Shown here in pieces: positions 41,566 through 53,123 of a stretch of 64,000 nt of DNA. The number at the start of each line of letters is the position of its first letter. Within the stretch, counting starts at the first letter, position 1. The stretch is from contig NZ_CP015163.1 of the NCBI RefSeq assembly GCF_003312875.1, forward strand, positions 7,688,001-7,752,000, read 5' to 3'. The notes beneath the pieces were generated by a model, which was not told where the DNA came from, made no database searches, and saw only the letters and a list, made by a program, of their open reading frames with translations. The translations under genes were made by a program, and so were the position numbers. The stretch comes from Amycolatopsis albispora (lineage in GTDB: Bacteria > Actinomycetota > Actinomycetes > Mycobacteriales > Pseudonocardiaceae).

Positions 41566-42519
41566 TCAGCGGAACCGGTCCGTCGCCGCCCTCAACCCCG
41601 CCAGTACCCCCAGATCGTTCACCGCGTGCCCAGCCGTGTTCAGCAGCTGGAGTTCCGACCCCGGCCAAGCCTGGTGCAGTTCCCAAGCCGTGATCGGCGG
41701 GCAAACCACGTCGTACCGCCCCTGCACCAGTACCCCCGGAATCCCGGTCAACTTGGCCGCGTCCCGGATCAGCTGGCCGTCGTCGAGCCAAGCCCCGTGG
41801 CTGAAGTAGTGCAGCGCGATCCGCGCGAACGACAACGCGAATCCCGGCCTGCTGTAGTTCTGCAGATAGCTCGGCTGCGGCACCAGCGACACGATCGCGC
41901 CCTCCCAAGCACTCCACGCGATCGCCGCCGCCTCTCGCACGCCGCGGTCCGGGTGGTAGGCGAGTCGGTGGTACGCCGCCAGCGGATCATCCCGCTCCGC
42001 CTCCGGAATCGGCGCGAGGTAATCACCCCACGCATCCGGGTACACGCGCGAAGCACCATCCCGGTAGATCCAGTCCAGTTCACTCTTCCGCGCCGTGAAC
42101 ACCCCGCGCAGCACGATCTCGCTCACGCGCCCCGGATGCGTCTCGGCGTACGCGAGCGCCAGCGTCGCGCCCCACGAACCGCCGAACACCTGCCACCGGT
42201 CGATGCCGAGATGCTCACGCAGCAGCTCGAGATCGGCGACCAGGTGCCACGTCGTGTTCGCCGACAGATCGACCTCGGGCTCGGTGATGCTCGGTGTGCT
42301 GCGCCCGGAACCACGCTGGTCGAACTGCACGATCAGATACGCCGACGGATCGAAGTGCCTGCGGGACAACGGGGTCAGCCCGCTGCCGGGCCCGCCGTGC
42401 AGCACCACCACCGGCTTGCCGTCGGGATTGCCGGAGGTTTCCCAGTGCACCAGGTGCCCGTCGCCGACGTCGAGTTGCCCGGTCCGGAACGGCTCGATCG
42501 CCGGGTACAGCTCTTCCAT
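41566..42519 (-). CDS. pip: Prolyl iminopeptidase
   Basis: A 317-residue alpha/beta hydrolase that releases N-terminal proline from peptides. The oxyanion segment VVVLHGGPGSG, the nucleophile Ser in FGGSWGATLALAYA, the acid Asp in GRYDVVCPP and the His in NTAGHAVND are all present, as is the family's RGSGRSTP element. No signal peptide, so cytoplasmic. ATG at 42519; a GTG at 42528 adds three residues. Transcription probably begins near 42719 and passes through a short leader peptide and a strong hairpin before reaching this gene. Confidence 0.92.
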   Translation of the reverse strand: MEELYPAIEPFRTGQLDVGDGHLVHWETSGNPDGKPVVVLHGGPGSGLTPLSRRHFDPSAYLIVQFDQRGSGRSTPSITEPEVDLSANTTWHLVADLELLREHLGIDRWQVFGGSWGATLALAYAETHPGRVSEIVLRGVFTARKSELDWIYRDGASRVYPDAWGDYLAPIPEAERDDPLAAYHRLAYHPDRGVREAAAIAWSAWEGAIVSLVPQPSYLQNYSRPGFALSFARIALHYFSHGAWLDDGQLIRDAAKLTGIPGVLVQGRYDVVCPPITAWELHQAWPGSELQLLNTAGHAVNDLGVLAGLRAATDRFR

Positions 42520-42572
42520 GCGCACCACTGTGCCTCATGCGCGGGCACAGCGGTGCGCACGGAACAAAAGGT

Positions 42573-42609
42573 GGGGGCTCGCTCCCGCCGCCAGACTGAA
42601 CGAGCCCCC
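42573..42609 (-). terminator. Hairpin with T-run in the pip leader (reverse strand)
   Basis: Perfect nine-base arms (GGGGGCTCG at 42573-42581, CGAGCCCCC at 42601-42609). Read on the reverse strand the stem is followed by ACCTTTTG, a fair intrinsic terminator. It lies 54-90 bases upstream of the pip start and downstream of a promoter and a seven-codon frame, so it could be an attenuator of pip or the end of a small RNA. Confidence 0.6.
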
Positions 42610-42661
42610 GGCCGGTGGGGATTACCGGGATTGGTCATGAGGACCCGACAAAGGGAGGTGT

Positions 42662-42685
42662 TCAGCGCGGCCGCGCGACTGGCAT
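42662..42685 (-). CDS. Seven-residue leader peptide frame (MPVARPR)
   Basis: ATG at 42685, stop at 42662, preceded on the reverse strand by an excellent AGGAGG ribosome site six bases away. A CCTCC stretch just after the stop could pair with that site. It lies between a good promoter and a terminator-like hairpin, the layout of ribosome-mediated attenuators. Too short for any homology; the call rests on the ribosome site and arrangement. Confidence 0.45.
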   Translation of the reverse strand: MPVARPR

Positions 42686-42725
42686 CGTCTCCTCCTCGTC
42701 GAGGACCCGTGGCGGCGGTGGGTAA

Positions 42726-42754
42726 ACGCTAAGCCACCGACTGAATACAGTCAA
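42726..42754 (-). promoter_or_regulatory. Housekeeping-type promoter for the pip leader (reverse strand)
   Basis: On the reverse strand TTGACT (42754-42749) and TAGCGT (42731-42726) are separated by exactly 17 bases, close to the sigma-70-type consensus. Transcription would start near 42719, giving a leader of about 200 bases before pip. Confidence 0.55.
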
Positions 42755-42764
42755 GCATGTGATG

Positions 42765-42786
42765 CTTGTTCATATATCTGAACAAG
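42765..42786. promoter_or_regulatory. AT-rich inverted repeat directly after the panB stop
   Basis: CTTGTTCA (42765-42772) and TGAACAAG (42779-42786) flank TATATC. The low GC content is striking here. It touches the panB stop and lies just upstream of the -35 element of the pip leader promoter, so an operator is more likely than a terminator. Confidence 0.45.
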
Positions 42787-43662
42787 TCAGTGGAAGGAAT
42801 GCTCCGCACCCGGGAACTCGCCGCGCCGGACGTCCTCGGCGAAAGCGGTGGCCGCCTTCGACAGGACCCCCGCGACATCGGCGTACCGCTTGACGAACCG
42901 CGGCGTCCGGCCCCGCCGCAGGCCCGCCATGTCCTGCCACACCAGCACCTGCGCGTCGCAGTCCGGCCCGGCGCCGATGCCGATGGTGGGAATGCTCAGC
43001 GAGTGCGTGACCTGCTTGGCCACCTCCGCCGGCACCATCTCCATCACCACCGAAAACGCCCCGGCCTCCTGCAGCGCCAGCGCGTCCGCGACCAGCTCCT
43101 CGCCCGACGCGCCCCGGCCCTGCACCCGGTACCCGCCCAGGTTGTGCTCGCTCTGCGGGGTGAACCCGATGTGCCCCATCACCGGCACGCCCGCCGAGGT
43201 CAGCGCCTCCACGTGCGGCGCGAACTTCCGCCCGCCCTCCAGCTTGACCGCGTGCGCGCGGCCCTCCTTCATGAACCGGACCGCGGTCGCCAGCGCCTGC
43301 TCCGGCGAGAGCTGGTACGAGCCGAACGGCAGATCGGCCACCACGAGCGCGTACTTCACCGCCCTGGTCACCCCGCGCACCAGCGGCAGCAGCTCGTCCA
43401 CCGTCACCGGGAGCGACGTGTCGTAGCCGAACACGTTGTTGGCCGCGGAATCACCGACCAGCAGCACCGGGATCCCGGCTTCGTCGAACAGTTCCGCGGT
43501 GTACATGTCGTAGGCGGTGAGCATCGGCCACGCCTCACCGCGCTCCTTCAGCTCGCGCAGGTGGTGCACGCGGACTTTCTTGCGGGGCGCGGATTCCCGC
43601 GCCGAAGGACCGGAGCCGTATGGTGCGGCGAGCTCGCCGCCGTCAGTGCCGGGGGTAGACAT
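42787..43662 (-). CDS. panB: 3-methyl-2-oxobutanoate hydroxymethyltransferase
   Basis: A 291-residue TIM-barrel enzyme, the first step of pantothenate and coenzyme A synthesis (ketovalerate to ketopantoate using methylene-tetrahydrofolate). Signatures are [55 protein letters not shown] and [20 protein letters not shown], with the metal ligands Asp and Glu. The ATG at 43662 with AAGGGA upstream gives the expected size; an in-frame codon at 43737 is less likely. The other pantothenate genes are not nearby. Divergent from lysX across 190 bases. Confidence 0.95.
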   Translation of the reverse strand: MSTPGTDGGELAAPYGSGPSARESAPRKKVRVHHLRELKERGEAWPMLTAYDMYTAELFDEAGIPVLLVGDSAANNVFGYDTSLPVTVDELLPLVRGVTRAVKYALVVADLPFGSYQLSPEQALATAVRFMKEGRAHAVKLEGGRKFAPHVEALTSAGVPVMGHIGFTPQSEHNLGGYRVQGRGASGEELVADALALQEAGAFSVVMEMVPAEVAKQVTHSLSIPTIGIGAGPDCDAQVLVWQDMAGLRRGRTPRFVKRYADVAGVLSKAATAFAEDVRRGEFPGAEHSFH

Positions 43663-43852
43663 CGTCGTCGACCGTCCCTTCCCTTGTGGACGCTGTGGAC
43701 CTTCGTGCGGTGTCCGGGTGGACGACCAGCGTGACACCGCGCGCGGGCACCCCCAAGCGGGCTGCGACCAGCTTCACACCGGCCTGCCCCACCCCGCCAC
43801 CGCCGGGTCCCCCGATCGAAGGAAGGATCGCGGCCTGCGGTCAGACTCGCGG

Positions 43853-46800
43853 ATGATGTCGGATGAGGGGTGGCGCGGGTTGAGTAAGAACTCCCAGATG
43901 CCGGCGAGAACGACTGGAAGCCCGATCGTGCGCAAGTCACCCGTGCCCAGATGGCAGGCCAGGACCGCGGGGCTGATCGCCACCGTGGTGCAGCTCGGCG
44001 CCTTCTCCTCCCTGCTGCTCCTGCTGCTCGGTGACGACGGCCGCTGGCTGCGGCACGTGCTCGCCGGGGTGTTCTGGCTGCTCAGCATCCCGGCCGACGC
44101 GAACCTGGTGATCGCGCTGGTGCTGGTGGTGCTCGGCGCGGCACTGCGCCGCCGCAAGCGCGCCGCGCTGTACACGCTGGTGTTGTTCCAGGTCGGCGGG
44201 CTGGTGATCATGCTCGCCGGGCAGGCCTTGCTGCTGTGGGCGCCGGACCTGGTCGACCTGCGGCCGGACGAGTTCGCCCAGATCCCGCACATCGTGGCCG
44301 CGATCGGCGGGCTGGAACTGGTCGCCGTCGCGCTCACCGCGCTGCTGCTCGCGTTGCGCCCAGCCTTCCCCGCCCGCCTGGCGCCCGGTGCGTTCCTGCG
44401 CGGGCTGCTGGTGCTTTTTGCCGGGATGGCCACGGTGACCGTGGGCGGCTGGATCCTCGCCGAGATCTTCCCCGGCACGCTGGCGAGCAGCTGGGAGCGG
44501 TTCGTCTGGGCGGCGAACCACTCCACCGGCGAGCTGCTGCGGCTGGGCCGGTTCGGCGTCGGCCACGGGCCGGACTGGCTGGACGTGCTGCTCGACCTCG
44601 GCGGCACCTTCGCCACGGTGGCCGCGTTGTTCGTTTTCTTCCGCGGGGTGCGCACCCGGCACCTGCGCACCGACGAAGAGGAACTGCGATTGCGTGAACT
44701 GCTCGCCGAACACGGCGAACCGGATTCACTCGGCTATTTTGCCACGCGCCGGGACAAAAGCGTGGTTTTTGCGCCTTCCGGACGCGCCGCGGTCACCTAC
44801 CGGGTGCTCGGCGGCACCAGCATCGCCAGCGCGGACCCGGTCGGTGACCCCGAAGCGTGGCCGGCCGCGGTGCGGGAATGGCTGGCCGAAGCGCGGCGTT
44901 ACGGCTGGGTTCCGGGCGTGCTCGGCGCGAGTAGGCGCGGTGCCGAGGTGTACACCGAGGCCGGGTTGAAAGCGCTGGAAATCGGCGACGAGGCGATTCT
45001 GGACGTCCGCGAATTCAGCCTGAGCGGACCCGATCGCCGCACGGTCCGGCAGGCGGTGAGCCGGATCGAGCGCGCCGGGTTCTCCAGCCGGGTCCGGCGC
45101 CATTCGGAGATTTCACCGGAGGAAATGACGTCACTGCTGAAAAAGGCCCAGCAATGGCGTGGCGGGGGAAGTGAACGCGGATTCTCGATGGCGCTCGGAC
45201 GGCTCGGCGACCCGTCCGATGGCCGGTGCGTGATGGTCGAGGCCTTCGACGCCGACGGTGAACTCCGCGGCCTGCTTTCCTTTGTGCCGTGGGGACGCCG
45301 GGGGCTTTCGCTGGACCTGATGCGACGCGATCGCGAAGCGGGCAACGGACTCAACGAGTTCCTGCTCGCCGAACTGGTCGACGCGTGCTCCCGCCTCGGC
45401 GCGCAGCGGATTTCGCTCAACTTCGCCATGTTCCGCGCGGTTTTCGCCGGGGGCGAGCGGCTCGGCGCCGGGCCGGTGCTGCGGGCCTGGCGTGCGGTGC
45501 TGAGCGTGTTCTCGCGGTTCTTCCAGCTGGAATCGCTGTACCGCGCGAATGCCAAGTACGGGCCCGAATGGAAGCCGCGGTTCCTCTGCTACGCCTCGGC
45601 GCGGCGGCTGCCCAAGGTGAGCCTGGTCGCCGGTGCGCTGGAAGGGTTTGTGCCGAGCATCGGGGCGAACCACGCGCTGCGGCTGGAAACCGTCACCGAC
45701 GACTTCGTCGGCGAAGTGCGGCGGATCGAAGAGCGCGCGGCGGCGGCCGTCACGGTGAAACCGGTGCGGCGGCCGGAGCAGGTCCGCGTGCGGATCGCCA
45801 AGCTCGACCGGTTGCGCGCGGCGGGCGTGGACCCGTACCCCGTCGGCTTCGAGCGCGACGCGGAACTCGGTGCGGTGGTGGCGAAATTCGGCGGCCTGGA
45901 GCCGGATCGGCACACCGGCGAGCGCGTGCGCGTGGCCGGTCGGGTGGTCGCCCTGCGCAACCTCGGCGGGCTCTGTTTCGCGCGCATCAAGGACTTCAGC
46001 GGGGAGCTGCAGCTGATGCTCGCCGCCGACGTGCTGCCGCTGGACGGCTGGCGGTCCGGAGTGGACCTCGGCGATCAGGTCGGCGTGCACGGTGAGGTGG
46101 TCACCTCCCGCCGCGGCGAGCTTTCCGTGCTCGTCGACGAGTGGACGGTCACCGCGAAATGCCTCCACCCGCTGCCCGACCGCCGCAAGGGCCTCGCCGA
46201 TCCGGAGGCCAGGGTGCGCAAGCGGTACCTCGACCTCGCCGTCAACCCGGACTCCGCGGCCATGCTCCGGATGCGCGGCACGGTCGTGCGCGCCCTGCGG
46301 GAACGCCTGCACCAGTGCGACTTCCTCGAGGTCGAAACGCCGATGCTGCAACGTGTGCACGGCGGCGCCAACGCCCGCCCGTTCGTCACCCACATCAACG
46401 CCTACGACATGCGGATGTACCTGCGGATCGCGCCGGAGCTGTACCTGAAGCGGCTGTGCGTGGCCGGCGTCGAGCGGGTTTTCGAGCTGAACCGCAACTT
46501 CCGCAACGAGGGCGTGGATGCCACGCACAACCCCGAATTCACCATGCTCGAGGCGTACCAGGCGTACGCCGACTACGGCACCATGCGGCGGCTGATGCGC
46601 GAACTCGTGCAGTACGCCGCCGAAGCCGCGTACGGCAGGCAGGTGGTGCGGCGGCCGGGCCTCGGTGAGGTCGACATCTCCGGCGACTGGCCGGTGATCA
46701 CCGTGCACGACGCGGTGTCCGAAGCACTCGGCGAGCGGATCGACGCCGGGACCACGGCGTCCGAGCTGCGCCGGCTGTGCCGCCAGGCCGGGGTCCCGCT

Positions 46801-47236
46801 CGACGGCGCCGACGAACTGGGCCCAGGCGACCTGGTGCTCAAGGCACACGAGCACCTGGTCGAACCACGCACCACGAGCCCCGTTTTCTACACCGACTAC
46901 CCGACCGAGGTCTCGCCGCTGACCCGGCGGCACCGCGCCGACCCGCGGCTGGCCGAGCGCTGGGACCTGATCGCCTTCGGCGCCGAGATCGGCACCGCCT
47001 ACAGCGAGCTGACCGACCCGCTCGAGCAGCGGCGGCGGCTCGAGGCGCAGTCGCTGCGCGCGGCCAGCGGGGACATCGAGGCGATGGAGCTGGACGAGGA
47101 CTTCCTGCTCGCGCTGGAACACGGCATGCCGCCGACCGGCGGGCTGGGCATGGGCGTCGACCGCCTGTTGATGCTGCTCACCGGCGCGTCCATCCGGCAG
47201 ACCGTGGTGTTCCCGTTCGTCCGGGCCAGGGCCTGA
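43853..47236 (+). CDS. lysX: LysX: lysyl-phosphatidylglycerol synthase fused to lysyl-tRNA synthetase
   Basis: About 1127 residues. The N-terminal third has about seven transmembrane helices of the MprF type, followed by a cytoplasmic DUF2156 transferase domain (about residues 280-620). From about 640 comes an OB-fold anticodon-binding domain, then a class II synthetase core with ELNRNFRNEGVDATHNPEFT (motif 2) and GLGMGVDRLLMLLTG (motif 3). It charges tRNA with lysine and transfers the lysine to phosphatidylglycerol, lowering surface charge and protecting against cationic peptides. The start is uncertain: ATG at 43853 is used, and 43898 is also possible. Confidence 0.94.
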   Translation: MMSDEGWRGLSKNSQMPARTTGSPIVRKSPVPRWQARTAGLIATVVQLGAFSSLLLLLLGDDGRWLRHVLAGVFWLLSIPADANLVIALVLVVLGAALRRRKRAALYTLVLFQVGGLVIMLAGQALLLWAPDLVDLRPDEFAQIPHIVAAIGGLELVAVALTALLLALRPAFPARLAPGAFLRGLLVLFAGMATVTVGGWILAEIFPGTLASSWERFVWAANHSTGELLRLGRFGVGHGPDWLDVLLDLGGTFATVAALFVFFRGVRTRHLRTDEEELRLRELLAEHGEPDSLGYFATRRDKSVVFAPSGRAAVTYRVLGGTSIASADPVGDPEAWPAAVREWLAEARRYGWVPGVLGASRRGAEVYTEAGLKALEIGDEAILDVREFSLSGPDRRTVRQAVSRIERAGFSSRVRRHSEISPEEMTSLLKKAQQWRGGGSERGFSMALGRLGDPSDGRCVMVEAFDADGELRGLLSFVPWGRRGLSLDLMRRDREAGNGLNEFLLAELVDACSRLGAQRISLNFAMFRAVFAGGERLGAGPVLRAWRAVLSVFSRFFQLESLYRANAKYGPEWKPRFLCYASARRLPKVSLVAGALEGFVPSIGANHALRLETVTDDFVGEVRRIEERAAAAVTVKPVRRPEQVRVRIAKLDRLRAAGVDPYPVGFERDAELGAVVAKFGGLEPDRHTGERVRVAGRVVALRNLGGLCFARIKDFSGELQLMLAADVLPLDGWRSGVDLGDQVGVHGEVVTSRRGELSVLVDEWTVTAKCLHPLPDRRKGLADPEARVRKRYLDLAVNPDSAAMLRMRGTVVRALRERLHQCDFLEVETPMLQRVHGGANARPFVTHINAYDMRMYLRIAPELYLKRLCVAGVERVFELNRNFRNEGVDATHNPEFTMLEAYQAYADYGTMRRLMRELVQYAAEAAYGRQVVRRPGLGEVDISGDWPVITVHDAVSEALGERIDAGTTASELRRLCRQAGVPLDGADELGPGDLVLKAHEHLVEPRTTSPVFYTDYPTEVSPLTRRHRADPRLAERWDLIAFGAEIGTAYSELTDPLEQRRRLEAQSLRAASGDIEAMELDEDFLLALEHGMPPTGGLGMGVDRLLMLLTGASIRQTVVFPFVRARA

Positions 47237-47273
47237 GGCGGTTGGTACCGACTGGCGTGTCACTCTTTGGCGC

Positions 47274-47903
47274 GTGAGCGGATTCCGGCTGGTGCGACTG
47301 GTGGCGATGACGCTGCTCGTGCTGGCCGTCGCCGCCTACTCGGCGTGGCTGCTGGAACTCGTGGTGCCGACCGGGCTGTCGGTCATGCGGTCACCGGTCG
47401 ACGAGTTCGGCGCGCGGGACCGGCCGCACGGCGAGCTGTTCCGGACCGCCGAGGTGATCGCCGGTGCCGCGTTCGTGGCGGCCGTGCCGCCGCTGAACCG
47501 GCTCGCCCCGACGCACTGGGTTTCGCGGCTGTCGGTGGCGACGGTGGGGGCGTTCGGCGTGGTGCTGATCGCGCACGCGCTGCTGCCGCTGGACTGCGCG
47601 AGCTCGGTGAACCAGCTGTGCCAGGCGGATTCACCGCAGCACCTGGCGCACCGGGTGCTCACCGAGGTGCTGACCGGTATCTACCTGGTCGGCGCGGCCA
47701 GCCTGGTGGGGTGGTGGCCGCCGCGGTGGCGGGCGGTGGCCGGGGTGGTGCTGGTGGTGGTCGCGGCCGGTGAGGTGGGGGCGCACCTGCTCGAACCGGT
47801 GGCCGGGCTGGCCACGCGGGTGCAGGCGATCGCGATGGCGGTGCTGCTGCTGGCCGGCGCGGCTTATCTGGGTGATGCCGACCGGCTTCGCCGGGTGACA
47901 TGA
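47274..47903 (+). CDS. DUF998 family membrane protein
   Basis: A 209-residue protein from a GTG start with six predicted transmembrane helices. It has the DUF998 pattern, including FRTAEVIAGAAFVAAV, a hydrophobic segment with LLPLDCASSVNQLC (two cysteines that may form an external disulfide), and a conserved HLAHRVLTEVLTGIYL helix. No enzyme activity is known for the family. It follows lysX by 37 bases and may be co-transcribed, which makes a membrane-lipid link possible. Confidence 0.75.
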   Translation: MSGFRLVRLVAMTLLVLAVAAYSAWLLELVVPTGLSVMRSPVDEFGARDRPHGELFRTAEVIAGAAFVAAVPPLNRLAPTHWVSRLSVATVGAFGVVLIAHALLPLDCASSVNQLCQADSPQHLAHRVLTEVLTGIYLVGAASLVGWWPPRWRAVAGVVLVVVAAGEVGAHLLEPVAGLATRVQAIAMAVLLLAGAAYLGDADRLRRVT

Positions 47904-47910
47904 TCCGACC

Positions 47911-48489
47911 GTGAAAGATGCCAACGCCGGCCCGGTGGCCGACGAACGCGAGGGGCTGCTCGCCTTCCTCGAACAGCAGCGCCGCGTGCTGCGGATCGCC
48001 GCCCACGGACTGACCGACGACGAGGCGCGGCGGGCGCCCAGCCGCAGCGCGCTGACCGTCGGCGGGCTGGTCAAGCACGTGGCGATCACCGAGCGGAACT
48101 GGATCGACCTGATCGAGTTCGACGACCCGCCGCAGCCGGCGATGGAGGATTACGCCGACGCGTTCGTGCTGCGGGAGGACGAGACGCTGGCCGGGGTGTT
48201 CGAGCTGTACGCCGAGGTGGCGCGGCGGACCGAACGCGTCATCGGCGGCGTCGCCGACCTGGGGCAGCCGGTGCCGGTGCCGAAGGGCGTGCCCTGGTAC
48301 CCGGACGAGTTGGAGGCGTGGTCGGTGCGGTGGGTGCTGCTGCACCTGATCGAGGAGAGCGCGCGGCACGCGGGGCACGCCGACATCGTGCGCGAGCACC
48401 TCGACGGCGCCACCGCCATGCCACTGCTGGCCGCCGCCGAATCCTGGCCACCCAGCCCCTGGCTGCAGCCCTGGACCAGGCAGGCCTGA
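47911..48489 (+). CDS. DinB/DUF664 family protein
   Basis: A 192-residue four-helix protein of the DinB-like superfamily. The metal-binding histidines are GLVKHVAITERNW near residue 53, and HLIEESARHAGHADIVREHL near 148-167. In actinobacteria such proteins are often thiol-dependent transferases using mycothiol (MDMPI-like), or of unknown activity. GTG start at 47911, seven bases after the DUF998 gene. About 290 bases without a gene follow before ctaD. Confidence 0.85.
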   Translation: MKDANAGPVADEREGLLAFLEQQRRVLRIAAHGLTDDEARRAPSRSALTVGGLVKHVAITERNWIDLIEFDDPPQPAMEDYADAFVLREDETLAGVFELYAEVARRTERVIGGVADLGQPVPVPKGVPWYPDELEAWSVRWVLLHLIEESARHAGHADIVREHLDGATAMPLLAAAESWPPSPWLQPWTRQA

Positions 48490-48774
48490 CCGGGCCCAGC
48501 GCGGCAACGGAAGATCTGTGCCCAACACGCCCACTTCAGGGTGAGGGAGGCCACAATGCGCGTCACGTCCGGCGGGAATCGGCCGGTCGAACCCGTTCCC
48601 GGCGTCCTCACCGGGGCGGATTCGCGCGGGTCAGCCCGGGTGCGCGGCCCCGAACCCGCGATCTTGCCAGCCGGTGCGCGCCCCCGTTGCGGGTGCGGGC
48701 TACGATCCCCGTAGCCACTCGGCCGTGGCCTGTCCGCGGCCGGGACCACCACAAGAGCAGTGCAGGAGGCAGGA

Positions 48775-50556
48775 GTGACGGCCGTAGCCCCCAAGCCGAT
48801 CGCCACGCGCCCGTACCCGGCGCGCGAGTCGGTGAAGGGTTCGTACCTGCTGCGGTTGTTCCGCACGACGGACCACAAGCAAATCGGCATCATGTACCTG
48901 GTCACCTCGTTCGCCTTCTTCATGGTCGGCGGCGCGATGGCGATGCTGATCCGGAGCGAGCTGGCCCGGCCGGGACAGCAGTTCCTCTCCCAGGAGCAGT
49001 ACAACCAGCTGTTCACCATGCACGGCACGGTGATGCTGCTGCTCTACGCCACGCCGATCCTGTTCGGCTTCGCGAACTTCGTCCTGCCGCTGCAGATCGG
49101 CTCGCCCGACGTGGCGTTCCCGCGGCTGAACGCGTTCTCCTACTGGCTGTACCTGTTCGGCGGGCTGATCGTGATGTCCGGGTTCATCACCCCGGGCGGC
49201 GCCGCCGACTTCGGCTGGTTCGCCTACACCCCGCTCTCGGACGCGATCCACTCGCCCGGCGTCGGCGCCGACCTGTGGATCTCCGGCCTGGTGGTGTCCG
49301 GTCTCGGCACGATCCTCGGCGCGGTCAACATGATCACCACGGTGGTCTGCCTGCGCGCCCCCGGCATGACCATGTACCGGATGCCCATCTTCACCTGGAA
49401 CATCCTGGTCACCAGCATCCTGATCCTGCTGGCCTTCCCGATCCTGACCGCGGCGCTGATGGGCCTGCTGGCGGACCGGCACCTCGGCGCGCACGTGTTC
49501 GACCCGGCCAACGGCGGCGTGATCCTCTGGCAGCACCTGTTCTGGTTCTTCGGGCATCCGGAGGTCTACATCGTCGCGCTGCCGTTCTTCGGCATCGTCT
49601 CGGAGATCTTCCCGGTGTTCAGCCGCAAGCCGATCTTCGGTTACAAGGGCCTGGTCTGGGCGACGCTGGGCATCGCCGCGCTGTCCGTCGCGGTGTGGGC
49701 GCACCACATGTACGCGACCGGCTCGGTGCTGCTGCCGTTCTTCTCCTTCATGACCTTCCTGATCGCAGTGCCCACCGGTGTCAAGTTCTTCAACTGGATC
49801 GGCACCATGTGGAAGGGGCAGCTGAGCTTCGAGACGCCGATGATCTTCAGCGTCGGCTTCATCGTCACCTTCCTCTTCGGCGGGCTGTCCGGCATCCTGC
49901 TGGCCGCCCCGGCGATCGACTTCCACGTCTCCGACAGCTACTTCGTGGTGGCGCACTTCCACTACGTGCTCTACGGCACGATCGTGTTCGCCACCTTCGC
50001 CGGCATCTACTTCTGGTTCCCGAAGATCACCGGCCGGATGCTCGACGAGCCGCTGGGCAAGCTGCACTTCTGGACCACGTTCATCGGCTTCCACGGCACC
50101 TTCCTGGTCCAGCACTGGCTGGGCAACGAGGGCATGCCGCGCCGGTACGCCGACTACCTGGTCAGCGACGGGTTCACCACGCTGAACACGATCTCCACCA
50201 TCGGCGCCTACATCCTCGGCGCGTCGACGCTGCCGTTCCTGTGGAACGTGTTCAAGAGCTACCGGTACGGCGAGATCGTCACGGTCGACGACCCGTGGGG
50301 TTACGGCAACTCGCTCGAGTGGGCCACCTCGTGCCCGCCGCCGCGGCACAACTTCACCGAGCTGCCGCGGATCCGGTCGGAGCGGCCGGCGTTCGAGCTG
50401 CACTACCCGCACATGATCGAGCGGATCCACAAGGAAGGCGAGATCACCTTCACCGGCAAGCCGAAGGTGCACGGCGAATCGAAGGCTCCTTCGCAGGTGC
50501 TCACCGAAGCCGCCATCCCGGGTGACCACTCCAAGGACAACGCGGGCGAGCAGTGA
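48775..50556 (+). CDS. ctaD: Cytochrome c oxidase subunit I (aa3 type)
   Basis: A 593-residue protein with twelve transmembrane helices, the catalytic subunit of terminal oxidase. The binuclear centre is marked by [10 protein letters not shown] (Cu-B His and the cross-linked Tyr), the two following His (WAHHMYATG), and HFHYVLYGT for the hemes. D-channel and K-channel residues lie in typical segments. The GTG at 48775 has AGGAGG ten bases upstream; a GTG at 48760 is an alternative. The SURF1 protein encoded at 10284 should help its maturation. A strong terminator follows at 50568. Confidence 0.97.
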   Translation: MTAVAPKPIATRPYPARESVKGSYLLRLFRTTDHKQIGIMYLVTSFAFFMVGGAMAMLIRSELARPGQQFLSQEQYNQLFTMHGTVMLLLYATPILFGFANFVLPLQIGSPDVAFPRLNAFSYWLYLFGGLIVMSGFITPGGAADFGWFAYTPLSDAIHSPGVGADLWISGLVVSGLGTILGAVNMITTVVCLRAPGMTMYRMPIFTWNILVTSILILLAFPILTAALMGLLADRHLGAHVFDPANGGVILWQHLFWFFGHPEVYIVALPFFGIVSEIFPVFSRKPIFGYKGLVWATLGIAALSVAVWAHHMYATGSVLLPFFSFMTFLIAVPTGVKFFNWIGTMWKGQLSFETPMIFSVGFIVTFLFGGLSGILLAAPAIDFHVSDSYFVVAHFHYVLYGTIVFATFAGIYFWFPKITGRMLDEPLGKLHFWTTFIGFHGTFLVQHWLGNEGMPRRYADYLVSDGFTTLNTISTIGAYILGASTLPFLWNVFKSYRYGEIVTVDDPWGYGNSLEWATSCPPPRHNFTELPRIRSERPAFELHYPHMIERIHKEGEITFTGKPKVHGESKAPSQVLTEAAIPGDHSKDNAGEQ

Positions 50557-50567
50557 GCTGAACCGTG

Positions 50568-50607
50568 AAGAGGCGCGCATCCCGGACCTTCGGGATGCGC
50601 GCTTCTT
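50568..50607 (+). terminator. Strong hairpin terminator after ctaD
   Basis: A 17-base stem (50568-50584 with 50591-50607, one G-T wobble) and six-base loop, followed by CTCTGTCTGG. Located 12 bases after the ctaD stop. Confidence 0.85.
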
Positions 50608-50707
50608 CTCTGTCTGGTGGTCACGATCGGAAGTTCGCCGAGGGTCTCCCGGCCGCACGCCCGGCGAAAACCCGGATCCACCGAATAGCCCCGATCGCAA
50701 CCACTGA

Positions 50708-52698
<1,991 letters not shown>

Positions 52699-52718
52699 CG
52701 GCGGCAGAGGAGGAGCGC

Positions 52719-53123
52719 ATGGGGCTCGAGGTGGAGCGGATCGGCGAGCACGTGTTCGCCGGGCGCAACGAGCGGGGCGCCGAGGTGCGGATCGGCCGCA
52801 AGGGGCAGGCGGACGTGTTCTCGCCCGCCGAACTGCTGCAGATCGCCGCGGCGGGCTGCGCCGCGGTGACCGCCGAGGACCTGGTGGTGCGGCGGACCGG
52901 CGAGGAGGCGAAGTTCCGCGTCGAGGTGACCGCCGACCGCAACGACGCCGCCTCCGAACTGGACGCCGTGCACGTGACCTTCGACCTCGATCTGTCCTCT
53001 TTGGACCCCGAGCGGCGGGCGGCGCTGGCGGTCGCGGTGGACCGCGCGATCGACCGGCTGTGCACGGTGAGCCGGACGCTCAAGAAGGGCATCCCGGTCA
53101 CGGAGACTTTCCCAGCAGGCTGA
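52719..53123 (+). CDS. OsmC/Ohr family protein
   Basis: A 134-residue protein, ATG at 52719 after GAGGAGG. The two reactive cysteines of the family are present: AAAGCAAVTAEDL (first) and DRLCTVSRTLKKG (second). OsmC/Ohr proteins reduce organic hydroperoxides with thiol electrons; this one lacks the Ohr-specific length and is best called OsmC-like. It follows the Pth2 gene by 20 bases. Its last 26 bases overlap the 3' end of the convergent TetR gene. Confidence 0.88.
   Translation: MGLEVERIGEHVFAGRNERGAEVRIGRKGQADVFSPAELLQIAAAGCAAVTAEDLVVRRTGEEAKFRVEVTADRNDAASELDAVHVTFDLDLSSLDPERRAALAVAVDRAIDRLCTVSRTLKKGIPVTETFPAG

Noticed and set aside
48318..50525. Long forward frame overlapping ctaD and the end of the DinB-like gene
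   Set aside because: Out-of-frame shadow; ctaD in the other frame has all heme and copper ligands.
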